Shown here: piece after piece, positions 12,930 to 21,470 of the stretch
Numbering within the stretch: the stretch's first letter is position 1
Layout: every line of letters starts with the position of its first letter
Assembly: GCF_023736115.1 (NCBI RefSeq)
Contig: NZ_JAKQZC010000002.1
Span: 434,001-498,000, forward strand
Length of the DNA: 64,000 nt
DNA from: Salinicola avicenniae
GTDB lineage: Bacteria > Pseudomonadota > Gammaproteobacteria > Pseudomonadales > Halomonadaceae
Direction of reading: 5' to 3'
Translations under genes and position numbers: made by a program
The notes under the pieces: generated by a model
What the model saw: the letters and a program-made list of their open reading frames with translations, nothing else
Told to the model about the DNA's origin: nothing
Database searches by the model: none

Positions 12930-13258
12930 TGGCCAAGTCCAAGGCGCTCCATTGGCAAGAGCCGACGACCGAGGCCTGCCCGAAATGCAACGGCAGCGGC
13001 GAGTGGGCCGGCATGTTCTCCAGCGGCCCCTGCGCCAACTGCGACGGTACCGGCCTTGTCGGCAGCGACGGGGAGCCGCTATCCACCGACGACCTGCTGC
13101 CGATGATGCGCCGCCAACGCGATCGCGCGGTTCAGCAATGCCGACAGCTACTGCAAACACCTGGGGTCCGAGAGGCGCTCGCCGAGCACCGCGAGCGACT
13201 GGCTCAAAAGGAGCGCGACGAGCACGCCGCGCTCAAGCACCAATTGAGAGGACGATGA
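12929..13258 (+). CDS. DnaJ-type zinc-finger small phage protein
   Basis: 109 residues. CPKCNGSGEW (about 17-26) and CANCDGTGLV (about 35-44) form a CxxCxGxG-type zinc centre like half of the DnaJ cysteine-rich domain. The rest is a charged helix (MMRRQRDRAVQQCRQLLQ, EHRERLAQKERDEHAALK). It starts at ATG 12929 overlapping the previous stop, and is followed after 1 nt by the AlpA-like gene. Role unknown; perhaps a protein- or nucleic-acid-binding adaptor. Confidence 0.65.
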   Translation: MAKSKALHWQEPTTEACPKCNGSGEWAGMFSSGPCANCDGTGLVGSDGEPLSTDDLLPMMRRQRDRAVQQCRQLLQTPGVREALAEHRERLAQKERDEHAALKHQLRGR

Positions 13259-13259
13259 C

Positions 13260-13487
13260 ATGCAGGAACAATCTACCGAGAAAGCACCACTCCGCTTCCT
13301 TAAGGCTCGAGACGTGTGCGATAAAATCGCAGTCTCGCGGTCAAGACTCTATGAGCTTATGACGGAGGACCCCGAATTCCCCAGACCCTTCAAAGACGGC
13401 GAGAGTCGTCAGGCACTCAACTACTGGGTTGAGCATGAGCTGGAGGCTTGGATGCTGCGGCGCATCAACCGGGCCCGGTCAGGGTAG
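13260..13487 (+). CDS. AlpA/excisionase-like HTH regulator
   Basis: 75-residue MerR-type winged-helix protein: FLKARDVCDKIAVSRSRLYELMTEDPEFPRPFKDGESRQALNYWVEHELEAWM is the typical AlpA pattern (HTH, F-P-x-P, then W/Y plus E-x-W). AlpA proteins activate integrase or act as excisionases, and normally sit next to int at the prophage end. No integrase follows here. GAGAGGA lies 7-8 nt before the ATG. It is the last gene of the rightward operon. Confidence 0.82.
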   Translation: MQEQSTEKAPLRFLKARDVCDKIAVSRSRLYELMTEDPEFPRPFKDGESRQALNYWVEHELEAWMLRRINRARSG

Positions 13488-13501
13488 CCTTCGGGCTACC
13501 C
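13482..13501 (+). terminator. UUCG hairpin at end of prophage operon
   Basis: GGGTAGCC-TTCG-GGCTACCC is a stable UUCG tetraloop stem that includes the AlpA stop codon. No T-run follows, so it may act as an mRNA 3' stabiliser rather than a classical terminator. Confidence 0.5.
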
Positions 13502-13587
13502 CTACTACCGCGCCATGCTAAGGTAGAGTGATCGCCATCCCTGCAGGAACTTACAGCGACTTCCTACGTGTATGGTGACTTGTATGG

Positions 13588-13755
13588 CTATGAGCAAAGA
13601 AGCAACCAAAAGCCCATATATCGGCCTACTTGGGTTCCCTTCACCCGCTCCAGGCTTCTCTTCCTATTCCCCAGCCCCTGTTTCCTCCCGGCCTTTCGCA
13701 TGGTCTCTTTGGCGAAGCCAATTGCCTCTTCACACGATACCTGTTCATCGGGCAT
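13588..13755 (-). CDS. Possible small protein (uncertain)
   Basis: Short minus-strand frame of 55 residues from ATG 13755, with a natural-looking sequence (MPDEQVSCEEAIGFAKETMRK, then KRSLERVKGTQVGRYMGFW). A weak AGGG lies 7 nt upstream. It uses several AGA/AGG codons. It could be a small prophage gene or a remnant of a longer one; nothing recognisable. Confidence 0.3.
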   Translation of the reverse strand: MPDEQVSCEEAIGFAKETMRKAGRKQGLGNRKRSLERVKGTQVGRYMGFWLLLCS

Positions 13756-13896
13756 CACGGCGCCCTAGCCTCGGGCCCAAGACGGGTGCGAAGTGGATCT
13801 GCGCCGACAACTCCATACCCGGTCACGCCGTGAGACCCACATCGGTACGCTGCGGTTGAGCGTCACGGGTCAAAAGAATGGCCTGCCGCTTCAGAC

Positions 13897-13930
13897 AAAA
13901 AAGCCCCGACCGGCGAACGCCAATCAGGGC
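13897..13930 (-). terminator. Minus-strand terminator for gene at 13956
   Basis: On the minus strand GCCCTGATT, an inner GGCG-TT-CGCC stem and GGTCGGGGC end in TTTTTT. It lies 26 nt beyond the stop codon of the minus-strand gene at 13956 and supports that gene as real. Confidence 0.75.
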
Positions 13931-13955
13931 CAGTGATCGCGAGATCTCGAGGAGA

Positions 13956-14228
13956 CTACGAGGCTTTCCAGATCTGCAGTAACGGCTCTTTCATCCCGTG
14001 CCAACGGGAATAGAAATCGACCCGGCGCCGGGCGTTCAGCATTACCTCTGAACCGGAGATCTCGTGGTGAAAGTGAGACAGACAGCCAATGTCGGGTCTC
14101 CCCTCGATCGGCTCGGCAAGCCTACCCGTTTGTTCTACCGGCTTCCTTGCGGCATCACTGACAACGCGTACTTTACCGACTTGATCATACACGGATGCCG
14201 TATGCTCGATGGTCTGTACCTGAGTCAT
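13956..14228 (-). CDS. Hypothetical protein with its own operator and terminator
   Basis: 90 residues from ATG 14228 with GGAGGGAG upstream. It has no membrane segment; the sequence is mixed, ending in a conserved-looking RRRVDFYSRWHGMKEPLLQIW. It is flanked by a clear terminator downstream and a palindromic AT-rich promoter region upstream (14308-14340), so it is an autonomous unit at the prophage edge. I do not recognise the family; a lysogen-expressed accessory gene is the best guess. Confidence 0.55.
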   Translation of the reverse strand: MTQVQTIEHTASVYDQVGKVRVVSDAARKPVEQTGRLAEPIEGRPDIGCLSHFHHEISGSEVMLNARRRVDFYSRWHGMKEPLLQIWKAS

Positions 14229-14307
14229 TGTCGCTCCCTCCGTCGGTCCGTGAATAGCGCCATGCATGGCGCTAGCGGTCACCTAGGCGCTACCACGCCC
14301 AGACCAC

Positions 14308-14340
14308 CTACCCTGTAAAGGTAGTAAACATCTTGTTTAC
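14308..14340. promoter_or_regulatory. Palindromic operator upstream of gene 13956
   Basis: GTAAACA-TCT-TGTTTAC (14324-14340) is a perfect 7+3+7 inverted repeat, adjoining CTACC-N7-GGTAG (14308-14324). They lie in AT-rich sequence 80-110 bp before the minus-strand gene. The sequence differs from the CI/Cro operator, so another regulator is implied. Confidence 0.55.
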
Positions 14341-14357
14341 ATAACAAATTTTATTAA

Positions 14358-14489
14358 TTTGACTTAGCCATCCGGGCGACAGAAACCCTCGATGGCAGCA
14401 AGAAGACCATACCCCGCCTCTCAGGCTTCACGGCCGCCTATGGCGCCTCCTACGGCCTGGTCCCCTACTGCACCGAAGGCTGCGGATAG
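14358..14489 (+). pseudogene. Isolated coding remnant without start codon
   Basis: In-frame stretch ending at TAG 14487-14489 with natural-looking sequence (LDGSKKTIPRLSGFTAAYG, then LVPYCTEGCG) but preceded by a stop and with no ATG, GTG or TTG. It looks like the C-terminus of a deleted gene. Family not recognised. Confidence 0.3.
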
Positions 14490-14719
14490 CCAATGATTGA
14501 ACAATGCGCCAGCGAGGTAAGACATGGCGGTGCTAGCGACCCGAACCAGGCGGTCTAGCGCTGCAATAAGTGGGCAGGAAGTGATACGTGGGTAGGAGGT
14601 GTCAAAAGGCGATCACTAATACGCTGCCCCTCGTACTGACAACATGAGGCCTCAGGCACAACTTCCCCTCAATTCATTCTCGCCGGCTCTCATTCAGGGG
14701 CTTACTGGCCAGCAAAGAG

Positions 14720-14752
14720 AAAGCCCGAGTGTCGCGACGACACTCGGGCTTT
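14720..14752. terminator. Strong bidirectional terminator
   Basis: AAAGCCCGAGTGTCG (14720-14734), loop CGA, then CGACACTCGGGCTTT (14738-14752): a perfect 15-bp stem with A-tract and T-tract at its ends, working in either direction. No obvious gene ends next to it. Confidence 0.8.
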
Positions 14753-15070
14753 CAATCAGCGAGGCCAATCCTGCTGCTGGACTGCGACGACGCGCTCCTT
14801 GGCCCTGTGTTCCTTCACAGATTCCTAGGTCTTCCTTTGAGCGAGAATCTAACTTCTTTCATTATTGATGTCTAATAAAACGAGGAAAAGCTACAAATCA
14901 TCATTACCATCAACAATGAAAAACAAAAATGCTAACTATCGCCACCAAAATTGTCACAAACCGCCATGAGGCGGGGAATGCGCGAGGAGAACCACTGATT
15001 AGCGTGATTTATCGCTGCGATGGAACAGCGCAGCGTCTCAAATCGGGCACGCCAGCTCACGCACTCAATC

Positions 15071-15190
15071 ATGAGAGACAGCCTAAAAAAATCCCCGGAC
15101 GAGGCCGGGGAACCAAGGATCTACAACGAGCGCAAAGCTTACCGCGACTTCCGGCGCCTCACTAGAGTCGAAGCTCTCAAGTTTCTGTAA
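15071..15190 (+). CDS. Possible 39-residue protein or remnant
   Basis: Frame from ATG 15071 to TAA 15190 with protein-like sequence (KKSPDEAGEPRIYNERKAYR, then RRLTRVEALKFL). There is no Shine-Dalgarno, and a minus-strand terminator lies inside it, so it may be the tail of a decayed gene. Low confidence. Confidence 0.25.
   Translation: MRDSLKKSPDEAGEPRIYNERKAYRDFRRLTRVEALKFL
15085..15111 (-). terminator. Minus-strand terminator
   Basis: On the minus strand TCCCCGGCC-TCG-T-CCGGGGA is followed by TTTTTTT. It implies a leftward transcript from the 15.1-15.5 kb region, where no minus-strand gene is evident; a small RNA is possible. Confidence 0.65.
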
Positions 15191-15490
15191 GACATCACCT
15201 ACAAATCAGGTTAACAGCGTCAAGATATGTCAATGCTAACTGTTAGCCTTTTATCAGTCATTCAGGCTCCGACAAGGCATTCAGGCATTCCAGACTCGAC
15301 AACGCAGAATGCGAGCTTTAACCCGCCCTACCCACCCTCGCAATAGTATGGCCGGAACGCGATATCGTCAGACATCATCGCAAGGTGAGACAAACCGTTC
15401 TTGACGCGCGAACCTCGATCCACAAGCCTGTCAACGCTCGCGCTGATTGAAAGCTCGCCAGAAAAGATCGCAGGCCGACAAGGGAACTGC

Positions 15491-15850
15491 ATGAACATTA
15501 CACACCTGGAACATGCCGTGATCGGCATGTTCATCCAGACGCTATTGTGGCCAGTGACTGGCCGATGGGTCGCGGGAGCGCTCGTTGTGGCGGTCTTTCT
15601 GGGTCGAGAGATTGCCCAGCATGAAATGGCCGGCGGCGGTGCCAATCAGGTCGACTATTTCTATGGGATGTTTCACCACTGGTCGATGGATTCGATACTG
15701 GATATCTTGACGCCGATCTTCGCCTGTACGCTGTTAGCAATCGCGATACCGGGTAGTCCGTTATGGAAGAAAAAAGCCAGATTTCACGCGCTACTGCCCG
15801 CAAAAGCGAAGGAGCAGGAAACCGAAAAGAGAGAAAAAGCCCGACCCTGA
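15491..15850 (+). CDS. Phage-type small membrane protein
   Basis: 119 residues from ATG 15491 with AAGGGA upstream. MNITHLEHAVIGMFIQTLLWPVTGRWVAGALVVAVFLGREIAQHE matches in style the small membrane proteins found beside lysis genes of Pseudomonas and Halomonas phages. Two membrane segments are visible (about 8-42 and 77-93), with a strongly charged tail (KAKEQETEKREKARP). It may belong to this prophage's edge or to an older remnant. The stop lies within a terminator. Confidence 0.55.
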   Translation: MNITHLEHAVIGMFIQTLLWPVTGRWVAGALVVAVFLGREIAQHEMAGGGANQVDYFYGMFHHWSMDSILDILTPIFACTLLAIAIPGSPLWKKKARFHALLPAKAKEQETEKREKARP

Positions 15851-15858
15851 GGCCGGGC
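15834..15858 (-). terminator. Terminator downstream of chemoreceptor gene
   Basis: On the minus strand GCCCGGCC-TCAG-GGTCGGGC is followed by TTTTT. It lies 170 nt beyond the stop of the minus-strand chemoreceptor gene and marks the likely end of its transcript. Confidence 0.6.
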
Positions 15859-16027
15859 AAGTACGCAGGGGATGGTCCCCGCCCCATTATCGGATATCAA
15901 GCTCGACCAAGAGTCTGAATCACCTAGTCAAAGTGTCGTAGATGGTCCAGCGTCGATCGTGGATTCCCTCTGTCCGCTGATTCTGAGGGCTCCCGGTTGA
16001 TGCTGCGTCACCGATAGCTCATGGCGT

Positions 16028-17704
16028 TTAGAAGGCGCTCCATTCGTCTTCCTCGGCCGTTGCCATTGATTGGGGCTGCGCTGGGGACGGCGCGGGGCGC
16101 TTCAATGCCGGGCTGGGCCGAACCTGCGTTTCTGCGGCGAACGGCGCCTGGCTGTCGTTGACTCGGAACCGTGACACCATCTCCGCCAGCTGCTTGGCCT
16201 GACCTTCCAGCGATACCGAAGACGAACTCGTCTGCTGAACCAGTGCCGCGTTCTGCTGGGTCACCGAATCCATCTCGCTGACTGCCGCATTGACCTGTTC
16301 GATCGCGCTGCTCTGTTCTCGCGTCGCCGTGGCGATTTCTCCCATCAACGAGGTCACTCTCGAGACGGATTCGACAATGTGGCCCATCGACTCGCCGCTG
16401 CGCTTTGCCTGGGCGGCCCCATTGGTAATGTGCTCCGTCGTCCGCGACACGGTCTCCCGGACCTGTTTGGCGGATTCCGCACTGCGACTGGCGAGCGAGC
16501 GCACTTCAGTGGCAACCACCGCAAAACCCCGACCTTTCTCGCCCGCGCGGGCCGCCTCGACCGAGGCATTCAGCGCCAGAATATTGGTCTGGAACGCGAT
16601 GGAGTCGATCACGCTCACCAGCTCATCGATTTGCTTAGAGCTATCCGAGATCGCCTGCATCATCTCGATCGTCAGCTGGATATCGCGGTTACCGCTCTCC
16701 GCCATCTCCGATGCGTTACCGGAGAGCTTGAGAGCCTCATCCGCCGACTCGGCGTTCTGCCGCACGGTCGATGTAATCTCCTCCATGCTTGCCGCCGTTT
16801 GCTGTAGCGCGGAGGCCTGCTGTTCCGTGCGCGAAGAGAGCTCCTCGCTGCCCGCTGCCATCTCGTTGGCGTCCCGGTAGACGCTGCCGCTGCTGCTGCG
16901 CAGGGAGCCGACCAGCGCGCTCAGCTTCTGCTGCATCTCGTTCATCGAGCCCAACAGCAGGGCCAGCTCGTCCTTGCCCCGCGGTTCGACCTTCGAGGTC
17001 AGATCGCCATCCGCCACATGCCTGGCAAGTTCCACGGCAGTCTGTAGCGGGCGGACAATGCTGCGGGTGATCACGACGGCCAGAATGCCTGCCAGCATCA
17101 AGGCCACGACCGCCGAAAGAATAAGCTCCCACAGCGCGATCGTGTACTCCGAGTCGATCGCAGCTTCAGACGCGGCCATTCTTTCCTGAACGGCTTTATT
17201 GATGTCGGCGGCAGCCTCTTCGAGCAGATAGATCGACTGCTTGTACGCTTCCAGCGCCTCGTTGGCACCTGCCGTCGAGGTTAGTTGACCACTCTCGATA
17301 CGCGAGACGATCATCGAGTAGCCACGGGCATAGCCAGCCAGTGCCTCAGCCCCCTTCTGATAAAGCGCATCGATGGCGGCCATCTCGGATAACGCCTGCC
17401 CCGCCTCCAGCGTTGCCGCCAGATTGTGATGTGCCGTCTCCCACCGCTCCCGGTAGGACTGGACACGATCCGCGTCGCCGATATTGATCAGGGTATCTTT
17501 CTCGTAACGTCGCAGCTCGAGTGCCTGTTTCTGTACGGCCGACGCGTTGAAGCCCAGCGCCACGTCTCGATCGAGCGTCACGCGAGCGGTTTTCTGAATG
17601 GATTTCAGTCCGACAATGCCGGCCCCCACGGTCCCCAGCAGAAGCAGGAGAATAAGGCCGAAAGCGATCCCCAGGCGGGGACCGATCTTCAAACGTGCGA
17701 GCAT
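16028..17704 (-). CDS. Methyl-accepting chemotaxis protein
   Basis: 558 residues from ATG 17704 (GGAG 7 nt upstream). TM1 ~10-32 ([23 protein letters not shown]), a ~150-residue four-helix-bundle sensor, TM2 ~190-212 ([19 protein letters not shown]), HAMP ~213-265, then the coiled-coil signalling domain with hairpin tip ([32 protein letters not shown]). The C-terminus ends EWSAF, a WxxF-type pentapeptide like the CheR tether NWETF. It signals periplasmic ligands to CheA/CheW; the ligand is unknown. A FliA-type promoter lies just upstream, and no other chemotaxis genes are nearby. Confidence 0.93.
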   Translation of the reverse strand: MLARLKIGPRLGIAFGLILLLLLGTVGAGIVGLKSIQKTARVTLDRDVALGFNASAVQKQALELRRYEKDTLINIGDADRVQSYRERWETAHHNLAATLEAGQALSEMAAIDALYQKGAEALAGYARGYSMIVSRIESGQLTSTAGANEALEAYKQSIYLLEEAAADINKAVQERMAASEAAIDSEYTIALWELILSAVVALMLAGILAVVITRSIVRPLQTAVELARHVADGDLTSKVEPRGKDELALLLGSMNEMQQKLSALVGSLRSSSGSVYRDANEMAAGSEELSSRTEQQASALQQTAASMEEITSTVRQNAESADEALKLSGNASEMAESGNRDIQLTIEMMQAISDSSKQIDELVSVIDSIAFQTNILALNASVEAARAGEKGRGFAVVATEVRSLASRSAESAKQVRETVSRTTEHITNGAAQAKRSGESMGHIVESVSRVTSLMGEIATATREQSSAIEQVNAAVSEMDSVTQQNAALVQQTSSSSVSLEGQAKQLAEMVSRFRVNDSQAPFAAETQVRPSPALKRPAPSPAQPQSMATAEEDEWSAF

Positions 17705-17736
17705 GGCGTGCTCCGGTGTAGGAAATTGCCTTATCT

Positions 17737-17763
17737 CTATCGGCCGGATCACATGAAACTAAA
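17737..17763 (-). promoter_or_regulatory. FliA (sigma-28) promoter of chemoreceptor
   Basis: On the minus strand TTTAGTTT (17763-17756), 11 nt, then GCCGATAG (17744-17737). The FliA consensus is TAAAGTTT-N11-GCCGATAA: 6/8 and 7/8 with exact spacing. The start point would lie about 25 nt before the ATG. Confidence 0.75.
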
Positions 17764-18003
17764 GTTTAGTTAATAAAAATAGTACAAAGGCTTTACAAAA
17801 GCAGGACGTTTGGTTGGGAGCGAGCAGTTAAGCCCAAGCCTGCCACCGGCATTCGATCTCGATGCCAGCGAAGCACAACGACCTCAAGAATCAGTCGTTC
17901 TCTCGCAGCGCTACCGAACCAAGGGGTCATAAACTTGCCGATTCCCTCGGTCTCGATCGGCGTCATCGCGCATGAGGACGCCACCGTTTTTCTTCCGCCC
18001 ACG

Positions 18004-18028
18004 AAAAAGCCGGCTGCATGAGCCGGCT
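18004..18028 (-). terminator. Terminator of tRNA-Ser
   Basis: On the minus strand AGCCGGCT-CATGC-AGCCGGCT is followed by TTTT, 13 nt after the tRNA CCA end. A perfect 8-bp stem. Confidence 0.85.
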
Positions 18029-18041
18029 AATTCTGAATTCG

Positions 18042-18129
18042 TGGCGGAGGGGGAGGGATTCGAACCCTCGAAGCCTTTCGACTTACACACTTTCCAGGCG
18101 TGCTCCTTCGACCACTCGGACACCCCTCC
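18042..18129 (-). tRNA. tRNA-Ser(GGA)
   Basis: 88-nt minus-strand tRNA. Acceptor GGAGGGG pairs with CCCCTCC, followed by discriminator G and an encoded CCA. The anticodon loop CTGGAAA gives anticodon GGA, reading UCC/UCU. It has a long class II variable arm (GTCGAAAGGCTTCG region) and T loop GGTTCGAATCC. A terminator follows directly. tRNA-Ser genes are common phage targets, but no duplicate of its 3' end was seen. Confidence 0.95.
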
Positions 18130-18244
18130 GTATTGTCATTCTGCCCGTTTCGGCTGTACCGCTGCGTTCAGAACGGCGCACATATTATCGAGCTAAGCCT
18201 GTGATCGCAAGCCATTTTTTCTTTATTTATGGCTTTTTACGCGA

Positions 18245-18805
18245 TTACCGCCAGCGCTCGACGAAATCCGCTGGATCGCGCGCCGGTGCCGAGGGATAAC
18301 GCCCTCCGGGCTGACCAAGGTAGAGGTAACCGATCAGCTCTTCGTGCTGACCAAGCCCCAGATCACGCCAGACGCCCTTGTCGTGTGCGTAAGTACCCGT
18401 GCGCCACATGGCGCCAAGGCCTTGGGCGAAGGCAGCGTAGAGCATGGCATGGCCGGCACAGCCGGCGGAGATGATCTGCTCGACTGGCGGCACCTTGGGC
18501 TGGTCGGGTGTGATACTGGCGATCACGGCGATGATCATCGGTGCGCGCAGCGGCTTCTTGCGGGCGGCCGCCAGACTACCTTCATCGATGTGTGGATTGG
18601 CACGACGGTCGGACTGGGCAAACAGCTCGCCCAGTCGTTCGAGGCCAGCCCCGCTGATCTCGATGAAGCGATACGGCGTCATCTCCTTGTGATCCGGCGC
18701 CCGCAGTGCCGCGCGGTAAAGCGCTTCGAGCTGTTCCGCCGAGGGCACGGGCCCGGCCAGCTTGCCCATCGAGCGGCGCTGATGCAGCAGTTCCAGTGCG
18801 TCCAT
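18245..18805 (-). CDS. YdjA-type nitroreductase
   Basis: 186 residues from ATG 18805 with GGGAG upstream. It has nitroreductase-family FMN features: HQRRSMGKLAGP near the N-terminus (FMN phosphate-binding arginines), RAPDHKEMTPYRFI, and a C-terminal LGAMWRTGTYAHDKG/LGYLYLGQ pattern typical of the short YdjA/TdsD branch. It reduces unknown nitro or quinone substrates with NAD(P)H; the physiological substrate is unclear even in E. coli. It stands alone between tRNA-Ser and queF. Confidence 0.88.
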   Translation of the reverse strand: MDALELLHQRRSMGKLAGPVPSAEQLEALYRAALRAPDHKEMTPYRFIEISGAGLERLGELFAQSDRRANPHIDEGSLAAARKKPLRAPMIIAVIASITPDQPKVPPVEQIISAGCAGHAMLYAAFAQGLGAMWRTGTYAHDKGVWRDLGLGQHEELIGYLYLGQPGGRYPSAPARDPADFVERWR

Positions 18806-18886
18806 AGTCGATCTCCCTTCGATTCGGCCCATCGATAGCCAGCCTCAACGGCAATGGCCTAAAGCGCACACGATACGACAATCGCC

Positions 18887-19726
18887 CTACTGGCGCAGCA
18901 GCCGCGCGGGCAACGCCGGCTGGTAGCCTGGCGTGGCCCGCCAGGGGCTGATATCGAGCCCCCCCCTGCGCACATAGCGCGCCATGACCAGAAGTTTCTC
19001 CGGGCAGCAGCGTGCCATCAGGTCGACAAAGATATGCTCGACACAGTGCTCGTGAAAATCCTGATGCTGGCGGTAGGAGACGAGATAGCGCAGCAGCGCG
19101 GCGCGATCGAGGCGCGGCCCCTCGTACTGGATGAGGACGCTACCCCAGTCAGGCTGGCCGGTCACCGGGCAGTTGGACTTGAGCAGGTGCGAATGCAACG
19201 TCTCGCTAACGATCTCGCCGTCATCGCATGCAAGCAACGCCGGCGTCGGCGTATAGCAATCGATATCAACCTCGAGCGCGTCGATGCTCTCTCCCGGCAT
19301 CGGCTGCGGGGCCAGCGCGCTGTCGTCGACCCCGAACAGCTCGGCCGTTACCGGCGCCTCGGCCGCCGCGCCGAGATCCCGCTCCAGTGTCTCGATCACC
19401 GTGGCACTGTCGGCAAAGGTCGTCTGGTTGAAGCTGTTGAGATAGAGCTTCCACGACTTCGACTCGATCAACTTGGGCGAGTCCGCCGGCAGCCGGAAGC
19501 GCGCCACGGCGACCACCGGCTTGCCCCGCGGGTCGAGCCAGGAGAGCTCGAAAGCCCACCACTCGTCGCCGCCGACGAACGGCAGCGACGCGTCGTCGAA
19601 CCCCAGCGGCTGACGATTGGCCGCCCGCGCGATGGGAAACAGCAGACCCGCATCGTAGCGCTCGGGATAGGCCGACTCCCGACCGAGCGGCGCCTCGGTC
19701 AGCGTCTCCGGCCGCGATGGATTCAC
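18887..19726 (-). CDS. queF: NADPH-dependent 7-cyano-7-deazaguanine reductase (QueF)
   Basis: 279 residues if started at GTG 19726, which overlaps the stop of the ABC permease gene (GTGA); ATG 19771 would extend it into that gene. This is the long bimodular QueF. The NADPH/substrate motif ESKSWKLYLNSFN (88-100) and catalytic LLKSNCPVTGQPDWGS with C186 and D193 are present. It reduces preQ0 to preQ1 for queuosine in tRNA. It is co-transcribed with the yadGH-type exporter genes by overlap, a grouping without obvious functional link. Confidence 0.93.
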   Translation of the reverse strand: MNPSRPETLTEAPLGRESAYPERYDAGLLFPIARAANRQPLGFDDASLPFVGGDEWWAFELSWLDPRGKPVVAVARFRLPADSPKLIESKSWKLYLNSFNQTTFADSATVIETLERDLGAAAEAPVTAELFGVDDSALAPQPMPGESIDALEVDIDCYTPTPALLACDDGEIVSETLHSHLLKSNCPVTGQPDWGSVLIQYEGPRLDRAALLRYLVSYRQHQDFHEHCVEHIFVDLMARCCPEKLLVMARYVRRGGLDISPWRATPGYQPALPARLLRQ

Positions 19727-20496
19727 GAGCGGATCCCCTTGCCACGGTTGAGCATCCACAGTGCCAAGCACCAGAAGATGACGATAAACGTCGCGATGGC
19801 GACCAGCGCACCGGTCACGGGAATATCGGAGATACCGAGGATCCCGAAACGGAAGGCGTTCACCATGTAGAGGATCGGATTGATCATGGTCACGTTCTGC
19901 CAGAAGTCCGGCAGCAGGTCGATCGAGTAGAACACACCGCCGAGATAGGTCAGCGGGGTGAGCACGAAGATCGGAATGATCGAGATGTCATCGAACTTCT
20001 TCGCCAGCAGCGCATTGATAAAACCGCCGATGGAGAAGAGCAGCGCCGTCATGATCACCACACCGAGCGTCAGCAGCGGATGCTGCAGGTCGAGATGGGT
20101 GAAGAACAGCGATACCATGGTAACGATCAGGCCCACGCCCAGCCCGCGCGCGGCACCGCCGATGACGAAGCCGCCGAGAATTACCCAGTTGGGCATCGGC
20201 GACACCATCATCTCCTCGACGCTGCGCTGGAACTTATTGGAGAAGAACGAGGACGCCACGTTGGAGTAGCTGTTGGTAATGACGGACATCATGATCAGCC
20301 CCGGCACGATGTAGGACATGTAGGAGATGCCGTGCATCTCGCCCACGCGCGAGCCGATCAGGTTACCGAAGATGATGAAGTACATCGTCATCGTGATGGA
20401 GGGCGGTACCAGCGTCTGCGGCCAGATGCGCACGAAGCGGCGCACCTCCTTCACCACCATGGTCCAGAGAGAAATCAGCAGTTGGCGGTTATTCAA
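19723..20496 (-). CDS. ABC-2 type permease (YadH-like)
   Basis: 257 residues with six predicted membrane helices and the ABC-2 signature region (SPMPNWVILGGFVIGGAARG, then VFYSIDLLP and NPILYMVNAFRFG). Close in length and pattern to E. coli YadH. It pairs with the ATPase encoded just upstream (4-nt ATGA overlap) to form an exporter of unknown substrate. Downstream it overlaps queF. Confidence 0.9.
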   Translation of the reverse strand: MNNRQLLISLWTMVVKEVRRFVRIWPQTLVPPSITMTMYFIIFGNLIGSRVGEMHGISYMSYIVPGLIMMSVITNSYSNVASSFFSNKFQRSVEEMMVSPMPNWVILGGFVIGGAARGLGVGLIVTMVSLFFTHLDLQHPLLTLGVVIMTALLFSIGGFINALLAKKFDDISIIPIFVLTPLTYLGGVFYSIDLLPDFWQNVTMINPILYMVNAFRFGILGISDIPVTGALVAIATFIVIFWCLALWMLNRGKGIRS

Positions 20497-21470
20497 GACG
20501 CCGTCTCCTTGCCCTGTGTCGTGTTGCCGCCATCGATGCTCTGCTCGACGTCGGGCTGGGAGGTCATCGACACGAACAGCTCCTCGAGCCGATTCGCGCG
20601 GTTACGCATGGAGACCACCCGCGCGCCCTGTCGAGTCAGTTGGTCGAAGGCATCGTTCAGATTGGTGCCCTTGCGCACCGAGAGCGCCAGCTGCCCAGCA
20701 TCCACGCGTTCGAGCTCGAAACCTTCGAGCACCGGCGTCGTCTCGAGGGGCTCGGCCAGATCGAGCAGGAACGTCTCGGTATCCAGCTCGGTCAGCAGTT
20801 CACGGATCGAAGTGTTCTTGACGATCTCGCCGCGGTTGATGATCGCGATGTTGCGACAGAGGCTCTCCGCCTCCTCAAGGTAGTGCGTCGTCAGGATGAT
20901 CGACGTGCCCTCTTCCTCGTTGATCCGGCGCATGTACTCCCACATGCTGCGGCGCAGCTCGATATCCACCCCGGCCGTCGGTTCGTCGAGAATCAGCAGG
21001 CGCGGACGGTGGATCAGCGCTCGTGCAATCATCAGGCGGCGCTTCATGCCGCCAGAGAGCATCCGTGCTGGGCCGCTGCGCTTGTCCCACAGACCGAGAT
21101 CCTTGAGTAGCTGGTCGCAGCGCGGTCTGGCCTCTTTCATCGGCATGCCGTAGTAGCCGGCCTGCGTGAGAACGATATCCTCGACCTTCTCGAACTGACT
21201 GAAGTTGAACTCCTGCGGAACCACGCCCAGGTTGTACTTCGCCTTGGCGAAATCCTGATCGATGTCGGTGCCGAAGATCTTCACCTGCCCCGCGGTCTTC
21301 TGGACCAGCGAGCAGACGATGCCGAGGGTGGTCGACTTGCCCGCCCCGTTAGGGCCGAGCAGCGCAAAAAAATCACCCTGCTGGACATCGAGATCGATGC
21401 CTTTCAGGGCTTCAAAACCATTACCGTAGACTTTGGTGAGCCCGCGGATGGACAGTGCCGGTTCTGCCAT
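20493..21470 (-). CDS. ABC transporter ATPase (YadG-like)
   Basis: 325 residues from ATG 21470 (AGGA upstream). Walker A GPNGAGKST (~38-46), Q-loop in VPQEF, signature LSGGMKRRL, Walker B LLILDEPTAGVD and H-loop TTHYLEEAE are all intact. The extra C-terminal ~75 residues are typical of YadG/CcmA-type drug or polysaccharide exporters. First gene of the yadG-yadH-queF overlapping cluster. Confidence 0.92.
   Translation of the reverse strand: MAEPALSIRGLTKVYGNGFEALKGIDLDVQQGDFFALLGPNGAGKSTTLGIVCSLVQKTAGQVKIFGTDIDQDFAKAKYNLGVVPQEFNFSQFEKVEDIVLTQAGYYGMPMKEARPRCDQLLKDLGLWDKRSGPARMLSGGMKRRLMIARALIHRPRLLILDEPTAGVDIELRRSMWEYMRRINEEEGTSIILTTHYLEEAESLCRNIAIINRGEIVKNTSIRELLTELDTETFLLDLAEPLETTPVLEGFELERVDAGQLALSVRKGTNLNDAFDQLTRQGARVVSMRNRANRLEELFVSMTSQPDVEQSIDGGNTTQGKETAS

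Larger units (their letters stand above)
14229..15490. other. Gene-poor prophage edge
   Basis: 1.26 kb without a convincing full gene. It holds the palindromes at 14308-14340, an AT-rich tract (14336-14366), a protein remnant (14358-14489), a strong bidirectional terminator (14720-14752) and a minus-strand terminator (15085-15111). Composition shifts to lower GC around 14860-14950. No integrase, transposase or direct repeat marking an attachment site was found by eye. Confidence 0.55.
17705..18041. other. Intergenic region between chemoreceptor and tRNA-Ser
   Basis: 337 bp holding the FliA-type promoter (17737-17763) and the tRNA-Ser terminator (18004-18028). Short frames here have no ribosome sites and I see no gene. 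Confidence 0.5.

Noticed and set aside
18042-18129. tRNA-Ser as the prophage attachment site
   Set aside because: No copy of the tRNA 3' end was found near 13.5-15.9 kb, the tRNA is intact with its own terminator, and a host chemoreceptor lies between.
19717-20883. 388-codon frame opposite the ABC transporter genes
   Set aside because: Asp/His/Arg-rich shadow of two clearly recognised genes; no ribosome site or domain.
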